64,000 bases of DNA. It comes from Hofstenia miamia (taxonomy: Eukaryota; Xenacoelomorpha; Acoela). The notes beneath the pieces are model-generated. The model saw nothing but the letters and a program-made list of their open reading frames with translations. It was not told the origin of the DNA and made no database searches. Made by a program: the position numbers and the translations under genes. Where the stretch lies: positions 181,858 to 245,857 of the forward strand of contig SCFE01000115.1 in NCBI GenBank assembly GCA_004352715.1, written 5' to 3'. Of the stretch, positions 11,391-24,329 are shown one piece after another; within the stretch, counting starts at the first letter, position 1; each line of letters opens with the position of its first letter.

Positions 11391-14300
11391 AATTGTTATT
11401 GTGTAAGCATGACTGAATTATTTTGTGAGTATTAACATTATTTTAAATATCTGGTTTTCAATAGAACATAGAATCTTTCTCATGAAATTATGCAATGATA
11501 ATAACTAACTGAAATGAAGCAGAGACAGCAAGCAAATTCAAAACAGCCAGATGAATGAAAAGTAAATCAAATCGTGATGAAAAAAAATACAATACGATCA
11601 CTAATCTGCAGATGAACAGCACTTCAATTTGACTAGCGCCGTCAATTCATTGAAATTTCGTACTTGGAATACAAGTAATCCCCACAAGTATTTGTGATTA
11701 TAAAAATCTACAGTGTGTATTAGATTTATCCGGAATTTTTTTATAATGAACGGACATTCTTGTTACAACCACATACAAAACTATAGGAATATGAGTTCTA
11801 GTGGCGAAAAACCTCAATTGAAGCTCATTGAGAATTTAATATGCCAGCTAAGCGTGCGTTATTGTTGAAAAAAAATTATGATGGACAAATTGAATGGTTA
11901 TAGCTTTGATTTCATGTATTATACATTAGGCTAGATAGTCAGGCTAAAATTAAGCTTATTAAGTGTCATCACTAAGAAAGGGACTTTTAAATTTAATTAT
12001 AACTATTGCACATATGTTTTAATAACCCGACATTTTAGATTACGTACCTGTTTTTTTAGTTGGCCTCATTAATGTAATCCCTCCTGTGTAAATAATTTCT
12101 TCCAGTAACTTAGCTAGCTTTGTGCGGGATTTCTGCTACTGTCTATTTTGTTCCCTTTTGGATCCTCTTATTCTTTGTTGTGTGTTAATATTCTGGTAAC
12201 TATTCCTTATTGTAAATATTGTATATATAAGTTTTTGTCAGATTAAGACGCGCGGTGTATTTTAGTATTGTGATGAAAAAAACTGCTTGGCCTGCAAATA
12301 TGTTAACATCATTGTAAATAGGTGAAGCCAAGAAAAAGTAGTCCGACCTTTTTCTGAGTAAAATTTACATGTAAAAATGATACATAAGAAAGTTCCGTGC
12401 GATTTCATTCCTTTTCTTGGAAAAACCTGTAAATTGAGTTCTTGTGGGTTAACCACATAATTATAATTGTTTACATTTTATCTAAATTAAAGTACTCAAT
12501 TTACTTTCTTTTGAAACTATTTATAAAAATTATTTATAGAAATTATTATTTTAGCAACTTCTAGTCTCGGTGCCATCCAGGTCACAAAAATATGTTTTTT
12601 TATTCCCATTTTAGTTTCGATCTTCAAGGCTTTTACATCAAAAGCCTCTACATCAAAGAAAATATAAAACGCATATTTATAATCTGCGCCTTTTTGTAAG
12701 CTCGTAAAAAATTCTGCTCATAGCAAAAAATTTGGAGACAAACCTGATGTTTTTCAAACAAATTTTATTGGATTTATAACTGTAAAATAAAAATGCATTG
12801 CGTAGCAAAGCAAGCCCAAATGTTAGAAATTGAAAAATAGTATATTATGAGTAAACAAGCTTTGACGGAATTCGGAGCAGAAGCAAGGAATATGTAATTT
12901 AAAATTTGCAAACGATCGCAGTTAAATGTCAATAATTATATTTAGGTGTTTCTAAATTATATACAAAATGTATACATGATATGAATAGCAAATCATATAC
13001 AATAAGTTTTCCATTGTTATCCAATTTTTCGATGTAAAGCCACTAATTTTAATCAAAAACTTCAACGTTCGGAGTAAGTGATTCAATGAACACGGTTTTT
13101 TTTGCTGTGAAGACAAATAATATTTTTTTGCGCTTGATGTACACGTATAAGTCTAATATTGATTTCGATGATTTCTATTAATATACTTTGAAAATTTTTA
13201 AACTAATATTTCCAAAATACAAAATAATAAATATTTCAAACACCTAACTTACATGCTATTTTGCATTACCCGAAATTGCAATATGTAAAAATTATGCGTG
13301 AGATGCACTTGGTCGGGATATTTCAATGGGTGTACAAAGTGGTACTTGTGCGAATGGACACATAATTAATACCCATAGCTACTATTGATGTGAAGTACAA
13401 ATAACAACAATCAATTTTTTAATATTTTCGTCATTTTTTAAAACTAAACGTAAGCGTAAGATATTAATATGAATCCATTAGAAGCATAATTACATCTGAA
13501 CGAATCCTGCTTCAAAATTTTCAGATTTAATTTTTCTTCAAAGATTATGGATCTATTATTTAATGTTCTTTGCAAATAACGAAGGTTTGGGATTATTTGC
13601 TATTTTATAGAAAAGTAAACTCCGGGAAGAAAAATAGTTATTTTTATTAACAAATTTGCCACAAAAAGTCATGTTCTCAAAAAAATTTTTCTATGAAATT
13701 CATAAAAATATATTCAAACGTTAAAATTTGGTGAACCTAAATTTAAAAATATTTATGAAATGTATTGCCTTATAATGAACAGAACATTATAAATAATTTA
13801 AATTGAAAAAGTTAGTTTAATTTTCGATTTATGAGTAATGGGTGGTTGTAATAACAAAAGTTATTTGTAAAGGGCTTGACACTATGGCTGCATAGTATAT
13901 TGTTAGGATCCACCCTGGCCACTTTTATTGATATGACTTAAATAAGTTCTATTTAAATTAGATAAAAATGGTAGACAATTTTTACAGTATAATTATTTAA
14001 AAAAAAGCATTTAATTTTTTCAACTTCATTTTATTTCGTTAAAACATAACATGCTAAAGCAAGAAAGATTTTGTAAGTAATAAAAACATATGCAATTAAA
14101 TAAAGTCTCTCAATAATTTTACAATTATAGTTATTGTTAATTAATATTATATTGTCTTGTTATGAACAGTAAATACTTTATCTCATACTTCTGGTCATTT
14201 AAAATGATCATATGAAATACACGTTCGTATTAATGTTATGATCTAAGGTCTATATTCCTTTATTAGAAGTAATGCAAAGAAAGAAAAAAGAAAGAAAATC

Positions 14301-16493
14301 GATGCTAAACTATAAATAAATTCTTAATGGAAGTAGTGAACGAGGAAATATAATTCGTTCATTGCTAACAACATTTCAATAAATTAAATCACAACTCTAA
14401 ATTGATTGTGACGTGATTATATGGTGGGAACTCTTTCTCTCCCAATTCAGCCAGATTCATTAAAGATTTTCTCATTTTCTCAAGTTTAAAATGTAAAAAT
14501 AATTGCTTTTCCAATTGAAATCAAAGCTACAAATGTGAGTTGCATCAACCATTAAAACAAACACCTTCTGTTTTTGAAGCAATGCATTAAAAGATGGTTA
14601 TTACTAAATGCAAATTATCAAAAAAATTACAATTAAAATTTCTTATGCATATTTCAAAAAAGTGATTATGCAAATTTATCTTACTAAAGCAAACCTCCAT
14701 TATTACATACAAAAATAGCTATTTTATTCTCAATAATCGCTTGTATTTTTTAAATAAATTAATACAATGAGAAATATTGAGAATTGAATTATTGTCAACA
14801 AGAGTTTCAAGTTGACGTTTTTTACATAATGTTTGATTAACTAATAGTTTCACAGTACGCAATGAAAAGCTTAGAATTAGATGAGCCGGCCACAAATTCT
14901 ATTGTTATGTAAAACAATAAACAATTATTGTTTCCACTCACTTATTGCTTGCAAGTAAGAGTTTGTACTATGAATGTGTGTAGTCTCAATGTAGATGATT
15001 GTCTTTAAGATGTTTCAAGAGCTTTTAGAAAAATTAAACGAATAATAAATGTAAAATGAAAATAAATGAAAACTAGAGTAGGTTCGTAGCTTAAAGGAAG
15101 TTACAGTTTTATTTAAATACAAAGTCTACAGCCCCTCAATCGGGAACACATTGAATGAATAAAAATCAGACCCAAATTATATTTTTTATAGATTTTTTAA
15201 ATGAATAGTACAATTGAATATTGGGAATGCAAATTAGAGGGGGATCTTTTCCATTTTCAACAGTATCTTAGGAAGGCACTATTCACGTTATTTTAATTAC
15301 CCTATTCAAAATTGAAACAAAGTCTAGCTCAGAATGCTTCAAAAAATTTTCTATGAGAAATATATTTATACTTAGCATAATTTTCTGAAATTGAATGCAA
15401 ATTTAATTACCAAATGTAAATTTTGAAGTTCTTTGTAATTTATCTCATTAAAATTGATTATCAAATTTACTTTCAGAATGTTCTATGCCAACAAAAGACA
15501 TTTAATAATATATGATATAAATCAAAAATATATTTAAATATCTTTAATGCATGCGCCTATTTTAGTGTATTAAATAATTCTAAATTTACTCAGCCCGTCC
15601 CATTTTACACAGCAAATAAATTAGATCTTTTTTGTTTTCTATCTTAATTATAATATTTGAAAATTAGTTGATACAGTACTAACTTTCACATCAATTAAAT
15701 ACGTGGATTAGCTGAGAACAGAGTTTAAGTTAAATAAAGGAAGAATTTTCATAATTCCATTCCAAGAACTTCAAATTCAGTTAAATGAAATTATAGTATT
15801 TGTGTTCAGATGAATTTTTGAAACAATACAATCTAATTTTTAGCAAAAATTTTTGTAATTAAAATATCGTGCTCACATTTCCTTTCAATATCTGTTCTTC
15901 AAAATGTTGAGGAATTTTAAGGATTCTTAGAAACCATAAAAAACATGTACAACAGTATGTTGAAAAACAGAAATGGTTGGTACCTCTAATATTTGACTCA
16001 TTGTTGTAGTGGATGAGAGTATATTGTTCCAACCCAAAACAAACAAAAATTTAACAGACAATTTTTGACCCTGTCACAAACTTCAAATGTTTCCTGACCA
16101 TTATATATAAATGTGTTAGAAAAAAAACACATAAAAAATGGATAAAGAAGTAAAGTTTTTGCACTGAATCATATAAATTTAACACAAAGAACACATAGAT
16201 TCTGCAAGGAAGCGTGCATAGCCTCTTTTGATAACACAGAACATGATCCTAATTACCATTATACAATTACTCAACCCATTTAGTTGTGTCGTTATTTGTT
16301 TTTAATGTATGCTCAACTAAATGCAATCAAGAAATTTAAAGCCCTATTTTGAATAAATTAATATTAAACGGAAGAGATACGTCCAAGATTTAAAATTTAT
16401 TTAGCAAAAAAAAGTTATTATCAGAATTGCACAGCTTTGTTAATATAACGAAAAAACTGCCTTTTTATGTTAAGTGAGAAACAAAAGTACTAC

Positions 16494-17075
16494 CTCGACT
16501 TCCATGTCAATTTTAAGAAAGTAGTTCGAAGGAATTGTGGCATTCTGAAGTTTGTAGTTGATGAGGTCTAAATTTCCACCCTCATTTGAAGTGATATCAA
16601 AATAATCTCGAATCACAGAGTCTTTCTTTGTAAAGCTTATAGAAATATTGAAACCTTTAAACTGATAAGAAGAATCGCTTTTGAATATGAATTTGATCTT
16701 TTGTGAAATTGGTAGAAAATTGAAACTTGGTAAATCGTTTGATTGATCCCCGCACGCTACCTGAAATGCCTGGTTAGAATCTGCATATACCATTGTGAGA
16801 TTGTCATAAAGACATTGCCCTGATTTGAGAGGTTCTTCAAGGTGGAAGGCTTGAAACTTGATATGGATATCAAAATCCGGTAAAGCCTGCAAATTGTACT
16901 CTGCCTGCAAGTTTTTTGGGTAATTATTTGGATAATTAGGAGAGGTAATGTAGTATGGTTTGCTATCCAGTTCATCTTCTTGCTCAATCGTTTCAGAAAT
17001 AGTATTGTTACTTAATACTGCATTTACATTAACACAAATGATAAGAATGATGAATCTGTAGAAAAATTCAACCAT
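16494..17075 (-). CDS. CUB-domain receptor-like membrane protein, first exon (signal peptide and CUB domain)
   Basis: Begins at ATG (17075-17073) with a signal peptide of about 22 residues (FFYRFIILIICVNVNAVLS). A CUB domain spans about residues 41-148 with the hallmark SPNYPNNYP. It has an acidic pair after the FQAFHL strand, a YD at 90-91 and Cys88/Cys108. The first disulphide pair usual for CUB domains is missing: no Cys precedes the SPNYP motif, and the usual Cys-x-Trp is EYN. Glu80, Asp91 and neighbouring positions fit the calcium-binding pattern of many CUBs, which is an inference. The exon runs 194 codons to a consensus donor (GAG|GTAGTA). Reading on instead adds seven codons to a stop. 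It joins the exon at 3771-4805 in phase 0. CUB domains bind protein ligands at the cell surface; this ligand is unknown. Confidence 0.82.
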
Positions 17076-17118
17076 TTTGTCGTTTACATTAGTGACGAAT
17101 AACGCTATTCGCTGTTGC

Positions 17119-17126
17119 TATTTAAG
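17119..17126 (-). promoter_or_regulatory. Possible TATA-like element of the CUB receptor gene
   Basis: The minus strand reads CTTAAATAG about 45 bases before the start codon. It could act as a weak TATA element for a very short 5' UTR. The surrounding DNA is AT-rich, so the match alone is weak. Confidence 0.25.
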
Positions 17127-17639
17127 CTTTCTCTGTTCACTTCACTGAATTTTATATGCATTTTTATCTTTTACTGTAAGCAGAATACGTCGCTCGGCAA
17201 CGTCTTAGCAATTAATTTATTTTTTCTTATTATTTGTGACGTTCGTGAAAATGGCAGTTATTCTGAGTTTCTGCCATTGTTTTATTATAAAACATTGCCG
17301 TGAATAACATTATCAACTGGCTTCCCATGTCTTGTAAATAATTTACAAATGCGATTCAAAATTAGTCACCTCTTTATTTATACATTAAATATTTTTGCAA
17401 CGTTAAATTTCTGCTTTGCTATGCATTCTATAAAGTAAATGAATGCATAGGAAAAGAAATATTGAATTAATTTCCTCATGTTTATTTAAAATATCAGGAT
17501 TGCTACTGCTTACTTGTTTTTACATTGTTCAACGACAATTTAATTTTTACACTCTTATTCTATAACAAGCAACTTTTTAAAAGTAGTGTTGCGGATATTA
17601 CAGAAAATCTATATTAAATCTTTAAGAATACAAATGCAT

Positions 17640-18345
17640 GTGTACAGTATTTTAGTGATATCGGGGTTACTCTGCCAGTCGACAGACTGAAGAGTGCGTG
17701 TCAACAGATCAAGTCCGTGACTCCTCCCCTGGAGGTGTGCCCGCTAGGGCCGGCTTAGTCATGCTTGACCTCTGGAGACCCCTGGCACGCAGAGTGCTGA
17801 TCTGTGTTGAGTCTGATCAGCAGAGAGTGAAGCCGAAGGCTGAGCTTCATGAGAGGGTTGCGCCTCTCCAGCTTTCGCCAACCAAGGCTAATAACTTGGT
17901 GACTCGTGAGCATCTACTGTCTGCCTGTTATAAAGATTCAAAATAATATTTGGAGATAATACACTTGAGTGCAAAGCACTAAGCAACTAATCATCTCCAC
18001 CCCAAGATTGAATTAAAGATGTCGGATCATAACCAAAACCTATGATGAAGCAAAGCTCCTTCATAGGTACGGCTCAGCAAATGCTAGCCTAGGCCTATCT
18101 AGAGGCCAGAGATAGAGGAATTCTCTATATAACTGCCCTCATAGACGCACTCTATGACTCTGGGCACCGGCAGCAATTTAATGCTTAGACGTCGCCGTCT
18201 GTTCCACAAAACTATCAGACAGTCTCACATCATCATCACCGCCCCCACATGTGCATAGCACACATGGCAGCACCTTCGTTTACTCTGTTGTTTAACGTCC
18301 ACTCTTGGTTCGGGACTCCGCAAAGCGAGTGATATGCGGATTTAG
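17640..18345. other. GC-rich island of unknown origin
   Basis: About 700 bases with a far more balanced base composition than everything around it, including CCGCTAGGGCCGGCTTAG and CCTCTGGAGACCCCTGGCAC. The longest plus frame (17698-17946, 82 codons) has no recognisable domain. I do not see LTRs, a tRNA-like head or transposase motifs. A fragment of a retroelement untranslated region or other inserted DNA is likely. Confidence 0.5.
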
Positions 18346-19162
18346 GCACTACTCAGGTATTATTGGGTATGGGTATGTTTTCCACAATTATCATTTTTTC
18401 AAAGCCATAACTTATTAAAAATTTTGAAAAATGTAACCCATATAATGAACGTGAATTGTGTGCGAAATGATATTGAAAAATATTGAATTGAATTTTTTGG
18501 TCCCAGCCCCAATTAGTCAGTTTGTATTCGGTCCCAGTCCAACGAAATTTTGTGGTCCCATAGTCCCATTGGTTCCACAGTATAAATTCTATTTTGACCA
18601 AATTTAGCAAGAATTATGAGTTATATTCTAAATCCGAGGCCCCAGATCCTTCATTATTGGTTCCAGTAAAATTGAGTTGTGCGGTTCCAAATACCGCAAA
18701 ACGCTTGGGTCCTACTGGCTTTCATGGGAGGGGACCATATTTTTAACCGGGTACGGGTTGGTATGGGTAGGCTCTTCCTGAGTTATAACTATTCCGGGTC
18801 TGAATCTTAAAACTAAGAATCAAGCGGACTCCTACTCAAAATTTCTGCACAATGGGTTTAGAATTGTTCAAAATTGCATTAATAAATATACATTTTTTCT
18901 TTTACATACAATATTATATCAACTATAATATTCAATTGACTAATTTATCATCAGAAAGTAACCACGATCGCTTTTGGCATGAGTGACCTCTATTTAATTG
19001 AAAAAAGTGCAGTTGATGCACTGACCGGGCACATTTTATTCAAGAACATAACCAGGGCGAAACCCAGCGAAATTTCGAAAAATACAGAAAAAATGAACCG
19101 GAAAAATGCATTTTAGCACCTTAGTACTTAAAATATTTTAAACATTTTAATGAGAAATTTTT
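18346..19162. other. Degenerate repeat debris
   Basis: Repeated short motifs such as GGTCCCA, GGTTCCA and GGGTATGGGTA occur at irregular spacing between 18350 and 18800. This looks like old interspersed repeats. No gene is evident; the 85-codon minus frame at 18353-18610 overlaps this debris and has no domain features. Confidence 0.4.
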
Positions 19163-19188
19163 GCCATGCCCCCTTGCGTACGCCACTG
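19163..19188. mobile_element. Isolated hAT-like terminal inverted repeat
   Basis: The word CCCTTGCGTACGCCACTG reads on the other strand as CAGTGGCGTACGCAAGGG, the style of terminus seen on many hAT-type DNA transposons. I could not find its partner end, so only the terminus is reported. Confidence 0.4.
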
Positions 19189-21219
19189 TTGTGCAAAATT
19201 ATTTTCATTTTAGTATTTTCAATTATATGTTTAACTTTATAATTTTTAAAAACTCATGATGGTTTTGGATATGAACGTCGCGGGCCTGAATTTTGCCAAT
19301 TGCCACGGGCATGGCTGCTCCTGGTTTATGGCTTAGAGGGTCAGCGCTTAAAACAATACCCATCTACAAATCTGGGTTTTTCATTCCTCATTATATGCAT
19401 TTCAAATAAGATATTTTTAAAAACTATGAACCTTAAAAACGTGGAATAAATTTGTATTTAAAGAATGTAAGTAGTGCTCGATAATTTTTAAGAAATCGAA
19501 AATTAAATATCTCAAAGAAAATTTTATTCACGTGTATGAGCGGGTAATCGTATAAAAATTCGTGTACGGATGGGTACTGGCAAGAAAAAAATTTTTTAGT
19601 TGTGGGTGCGGTAATAAAAAGCACTACCCGCACATCACTATCAGGTGGATATGTTTAAGAAATTGTTTTGATGGGCGTTGGTTGCATTGCATAGGCTTTC
19701 ACCATACATCCTCACAATGTATACATTCAAGAGTTTTAAAAATTAAGTGCAAATTAATTTTATATTAGTTGATAATAAATAAATTAAACAAAAATTAATC
19801 ACTTAAGAGTAATTTTCCCACAGGGTGCTACAAATTTATTCATATTGTAAGGTGTTACAATGCTATTGTACTTAAAACAAATATACACATATTTCAAAAA
19901 ATATGATTTTTAATCCCAACAGTGTCCGATGCATAACATATTTCCACATTCGGTCAAAATTAAAAAGCAAAAATATGAGATGCACGATAATATGTATCAG
20001 AAATGGGGCGTTCAGGAATAGTATATGATCAGCTTTGAAAATTCGAAGACACTATTGAACACTGATTTTGCTCTATTGCATTACGTATTCCATTAAATTC
20101 TATAAATGATTTATAATTTCTATAAATGATAAATTGTTGCTTATGGATTATTCTAATACTCTTCCTTAAAATCGCCATATGCCGCCAAACAAATTGTGTA
20201 GAAGCAACAACCACCACTGGATAGGAATAGATGGAATCACAGAAATGATTTGGGCTCTTTTTTACAAACTTAATTTATTCATTTGTGAAATAGTTGGCTA
20301 TATAAAACACTCTAATATACCGAAATAAGAATACTAAATCAACACAAACGTTCGTATTGGCTTCAGAATCCCATATAATTGCTCATACACATACAGTGTC
20401 ATAATGCTTATTACTGGTAAAATTTCTTAGCAATGCTCCATTCAATCATTTATTTTATTATTCGTAAATGTAAATATGTATTTTATAGAAAATCATTCGC
20501 TGACATACTAAATTCGAAACGAAGATTTCAAAAGTTTATGAAACTAATATGATGGTATTCAAGGTATGCAAATGAAGGGCTGTTGTCGTAATTTTGTGGA
20601 CCATCGCTGAATAAATAACCATGTAAATTTTAGAAGGTACAGTAATAGTACTTTTAATGATTTAGCAAATATACCCTTGATGATGATCCTAGCGGGATAA
20701 TGATCAGGTAATCAGAAGGACTAAGGCCTATAGGAGCAACAATGTAGATACTCAACCCAAACCCATTGAGACGTGCCATGTCTCAACTCACAGTTCTTGG
20801 GACCGAAGAAAGATGCGACACTCTTCTTCTTGTAGTGCTTTCAAAAGTTGGATATCTTTGTTAGTTCATGAATTAAAAGCGTTTTCATGTTTTTCTAGAA
20901 GCCATAAAATTTTCATTAATCCCGAGACAGTTTAAGGTATGTCATAATATCCCTATTGCTATTTTAAATTTCGAATGATAAGTACACTTGGCAATCCAAC
21001 TCCTCAAATGAATCGTATCTTAGTGTCAAAAGAATGGAACTCCAGTTTCGATTTTTTAAGGCATAACCTTCTTGAGTATTTGTAAAAATTGTCTAAATTG
21101 TAAAAATGTTTGAGGCATTAAAAATATTTAATTATTGCAAGATACTATAATTGTATCAATAACAGCTTAGTTGGTAACTAGAGTTATGAATCCAATACAT
21201 AGTAAATTTCCTAAAATAA

Positions 21220-21261
<42 letters not shown>

Positions 21262-22237
21262 ATTAAGAAGATTAAAAAAACAATGAATTTGTAATAATTT
21301 TCCGAAATTGCATTAATTACAAACTACATTCCCATTTACACATGAACAATATGAAATTGAGTAGTCTATTAAATTTCTTTCAGAAAATTTTTAAATTAAA
21401 CTAAAAAATTATCTTTGCTAATATTGCTCTGTATTTTCAAAATAATATTTTTGTGCTAAAATAGTGCATTATTATAAACGAAGTAGAATTCGGACTTTGA
21501 TATACATAATATAATAACTATATTACGTAAAAACATTCACGCATGTATGCAATCACGCACGCCATCTTTCGATTGAAAAATATTCTGTAGCACATTTTTT
21601 CCATAGATGTCGTTACTTCCGAAATATTATATTGCTGTGCTATCCTGACTTTGAGAGAATTCGTAAAATGCAAGGATTCATAAATTATGTTAAATTATAT
21701 TCAAGAGTTTCATATACAATTAAATAAAAATTTACGCATATAAAGTAGTTCATTGAAATTTGTTATGGTTGGGGGACAAACATTTCACTTGGGCATAGCA
21801 GTCAATTCGAATGATTTAGGTATTGCATAAATAGAAATATGAAACCTGAAGAATATTGACAATATTTAGCGGAATTTCTTTCTGACAACCACCACTATGC
21901 TAATTTTTATTTTAACATCTTTACACTCTTTGTAATTTAAGCGCCTAAAACGCCTTTTCACTACACAATTAACGAAACTCGTCTCAACAATTTGTTCTAA
22001 TGAATATAAATAAAAACTTATGAAACCGCAGTAGTTAGCTAAGTGCAGAAACACCTTAGGCTCAACTTTTTTTGTTTTTAGTTAATTTTGATTAGTAATT
22101 TTATTTGCAACTTTGTTGCATTTATTCAATGAGTTATTATTTTCTGTAGACAATATCACCATAATAGTGACTAAGTAGCATTGCTCTGACTATATATTTT
22201 CAACAATATTATACATATATATATATATATATATATN
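19189..22237. other. Gene-free AT-rich stretch
   Basis: Contains a (TA)n tract at 21222-21254 and another at 22212-22236 that ends in a single N (22237). Scattered short frames show no domain. Confidence 0.5.
21222..21254. repeat. (TA)n microsatellite
   Basis: Uninterrupted TA dinucleotide run following a short AAATA repeat. Confidence 0.9.
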
Positions 22238-22426
22238 CACATCACTTAGTCTAAATAACAAATCTTGGTTACGCCTCTGACATGACAGCTAAATCCCAGA
22301 TGATAAAGATGATATGAAATTTGAATTCACAATAATAAAAAAGGATCTTGATGTTAAATATAAAAGTTGCTTGATTTCAATGATAATCTGTGATGAATGA
22401 TATCTCTATATTTTTGAACAGCATTA

Positions 22427-22465
<39 letters not shown>

Positions 22466-22476
22466 TAATATTCATA
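22238..22476. repeat. 239-bp exact duplicate, copy 1
   Basis: Identical to 23409-23647 along its whole length, including the (TA)n(TG)n tract inside. It starts directly after an N at 22237. Confidence 0.95.
22434..22466. repeat. (TA)n(TG)n compound microsatellite
   Basis: TA units change to TG units. The same tract with the same length is in the second copy of the 239-bp duplicate. Confidence 0.9.
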
Positions 22477-22924
22477 TACTGTATATGCTTGTCTAAACAA
22501 ATTTTCTACAAAAATTTACCGAGATCTGATTGCAAATTTGCTGCAATTTTAGCCTCATATTTCACTGGCCGTTAAATTGTTTCATTGTGAGTTAGTATGC
22601 CTTCGCCCCAAGGTTACATCAACTAGCACAACATTTTGTTAAATGATTTAAAATAAGCAGTTCTTGATTTCATACATCAATTTTTTTCAAATTATATTAT
22701 ATTTATTGCTTTTTTTTTGGCCACCAATTATATAATCTTGTATTATATAATCTTTTTAAGAAAACAAGCAAGTAGAAACCAACATTATCAAAGTAGGTCA
22801 ACGTTATCTGTGTTCATGGGCAAAGCCTCTTCTATCATGCCATTCCATAAGTATTTTCGAAATTTACTTTTTCCAATAGCTTTTTGGAGCAGTCCTTAAA
22901 GAACATCAGAGTGTATCAGTTAAG

Positions 22925-23364
22925 GAATTGGCAAGAAAGCTAGAGATGTGCGCGTTAGACATTTTTGTAAAATTTACCGCACCACAGCATCATTTTGCCA
23001 CCGCCTATTGCCGCAGAAGTACGAAATCCATAGTAGTATTATTTGTGAGCTTAGCAGTTTTAAAGTTAATAAGTTTTACTGATGCGCAATATTTATATTT
23101 TCATATAGATTACAAATTCTATATTTATTAAAAATTTATATTTTTCTGAATATAATGAATATTGATATTTTTAATGTTAATTTTTCCTGAAATTCTCAAT
23201 GTAATTTTTATGACCGACCATACCACCACATGTTTTGTCACCGCGGTATACCGCAATGACATTTTTCTTATACAATACGCTCTGCACCACGGCATATGGC
23301 GGTATTCTGCGGTGTACTACCATGGGCGTACTCAGGATTTTCTGATGGGGGGACATCATTGTTN
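22925..23364. repeat. Old interspersed repeat with GCGGT/ACCGC motifs
   Basis: Clusters such as CCACCGCCTATTGCCGCAG, CACCGCGGTATACCGCAATG and GGCGGTATTCTGCGGTG stand out from the AT-rich background. They lie partly in inverted orientation. This suggests the decayed arms of a DNA element. The start word CTAGAGATG (22938-22946) recurs elsewhere in the window. An N at 23364 interrupts the right side. Confidence 0.35.
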
Positions 23365-23408
23365 TCACTTTGTGACATCACAGATTCTCTTACCCGTTAA
23401 TGTTCTGT

Positions 23409-23597
23409 CACATCACTTAGTCTAAATAACAAATCTTGGTTACGCCTCTGACATGACAGCTAAATCCCAGATGATAAAGATGATATGAAATTTGAATTCA
23501 CAATAATAAAAAAGGATCTTGATGTTAAATATAAAAGTTGCTTGATTTCAATGATAATCTGTGATGAATGATATCTCTATATTTTTGAACAGCATTA

Positions 23598-23636
<39 letters not shown>

Positions 23637-23647
23637 TAATATTCATA
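23409..23647. repeat. 239-bp exact duplicate, copy 2
   Basis: Identical to 22238-22476 and followed directly by an N at 23648. Perfect identity together with N boundaries on the duplicated block points to an assembly join rather than an evolved duplication. Confidence 0.95.
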
Positions 23648-24329
23648 NTTAATTTTTTACGAAAAATTTTTTGATTTATCCAGTCAAAATTAAATTTGGA
23701 AACCTGACGGGGGGACATTCCACCATGTCCCCCCTGGGTACGCGCACAATATTAGTTTAAACCATTCTGCTGTTCATTGTCATCTTCAACAAATTTTGAA
23801 AAGTTTTTAAACTCGGAAAATGTGTGCCTCTTTAACTGCCTGAAAACAATCTGAAATCCATACACAGCAAGAAGAAATTACAAAAATTCGAAGAAACTGG
23901 TTGGAAAAAAGCTTCCATTCACTTGATTCTCTTGATCTTGTCCAGTTAAACTATTATTTCCTTCGTAGTTTACAAAATTATCTGGAAAAACAAGTTTTGC
24001 AATAGAGAAAGGAAGTAAAAATCTTACTTGTGAGTCCTTTGAATCAAAACCAAAAGGATTTTACAATAATGAAATTACAAAATTGTTAATGACTGTCAGG
24101 AGGTTGCGGATAGTTAAGGAAAATAAATTGATGAATAAATCTTGAATTTAATTTAAAATTTGTATGCAAATTTCAAAAACCAAAGTTGTGAATTGCAATC
24201 TCCAGGTCTATGATTCAATATTTTGAAAATTTAGTGTGATTTTTCAGGGATATTGTTCTGCGATCCTTGATTTGGGCACTTGTTTTTTATTTCAAAATTC
24301 TGAAAGAACTTAAGGAATTTTAGACTCGA

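Larger units (their letters stand above)
4806..16493 (-). other. 11.7-kb intron of the CUB receptor gene
   Basis: Bounded on the minus strand by a donor reading GAG|GTAGTA at 16494/16493 and an acceptor reading TTTTTTAG|GTATAC at 4806/4805, both phase 0. It contains a (TAAA)n tract, GC-richer repeat debris near 6190-6320, a 456-bp duplicated block, and a dead LINE on the opposite strand. From 11400 to 16480 I see only AT-rich sequence with no recognisable exon, RNA gene or transposon end. Additional small exons inside the intron cannot be excluded, but none is needed for phase. Confidence 0.65.

Noticed and set aside
16470-16493. Unspliced end of the CUB exon (seven more codons to a stop), which would give a secreted 201-residue protein
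   Set aside because: A consensus donor precedes it and the exon at 4805 continues in phase with a membrane segment. A short secreted isoform from intron retention remains possible but is unsupported.
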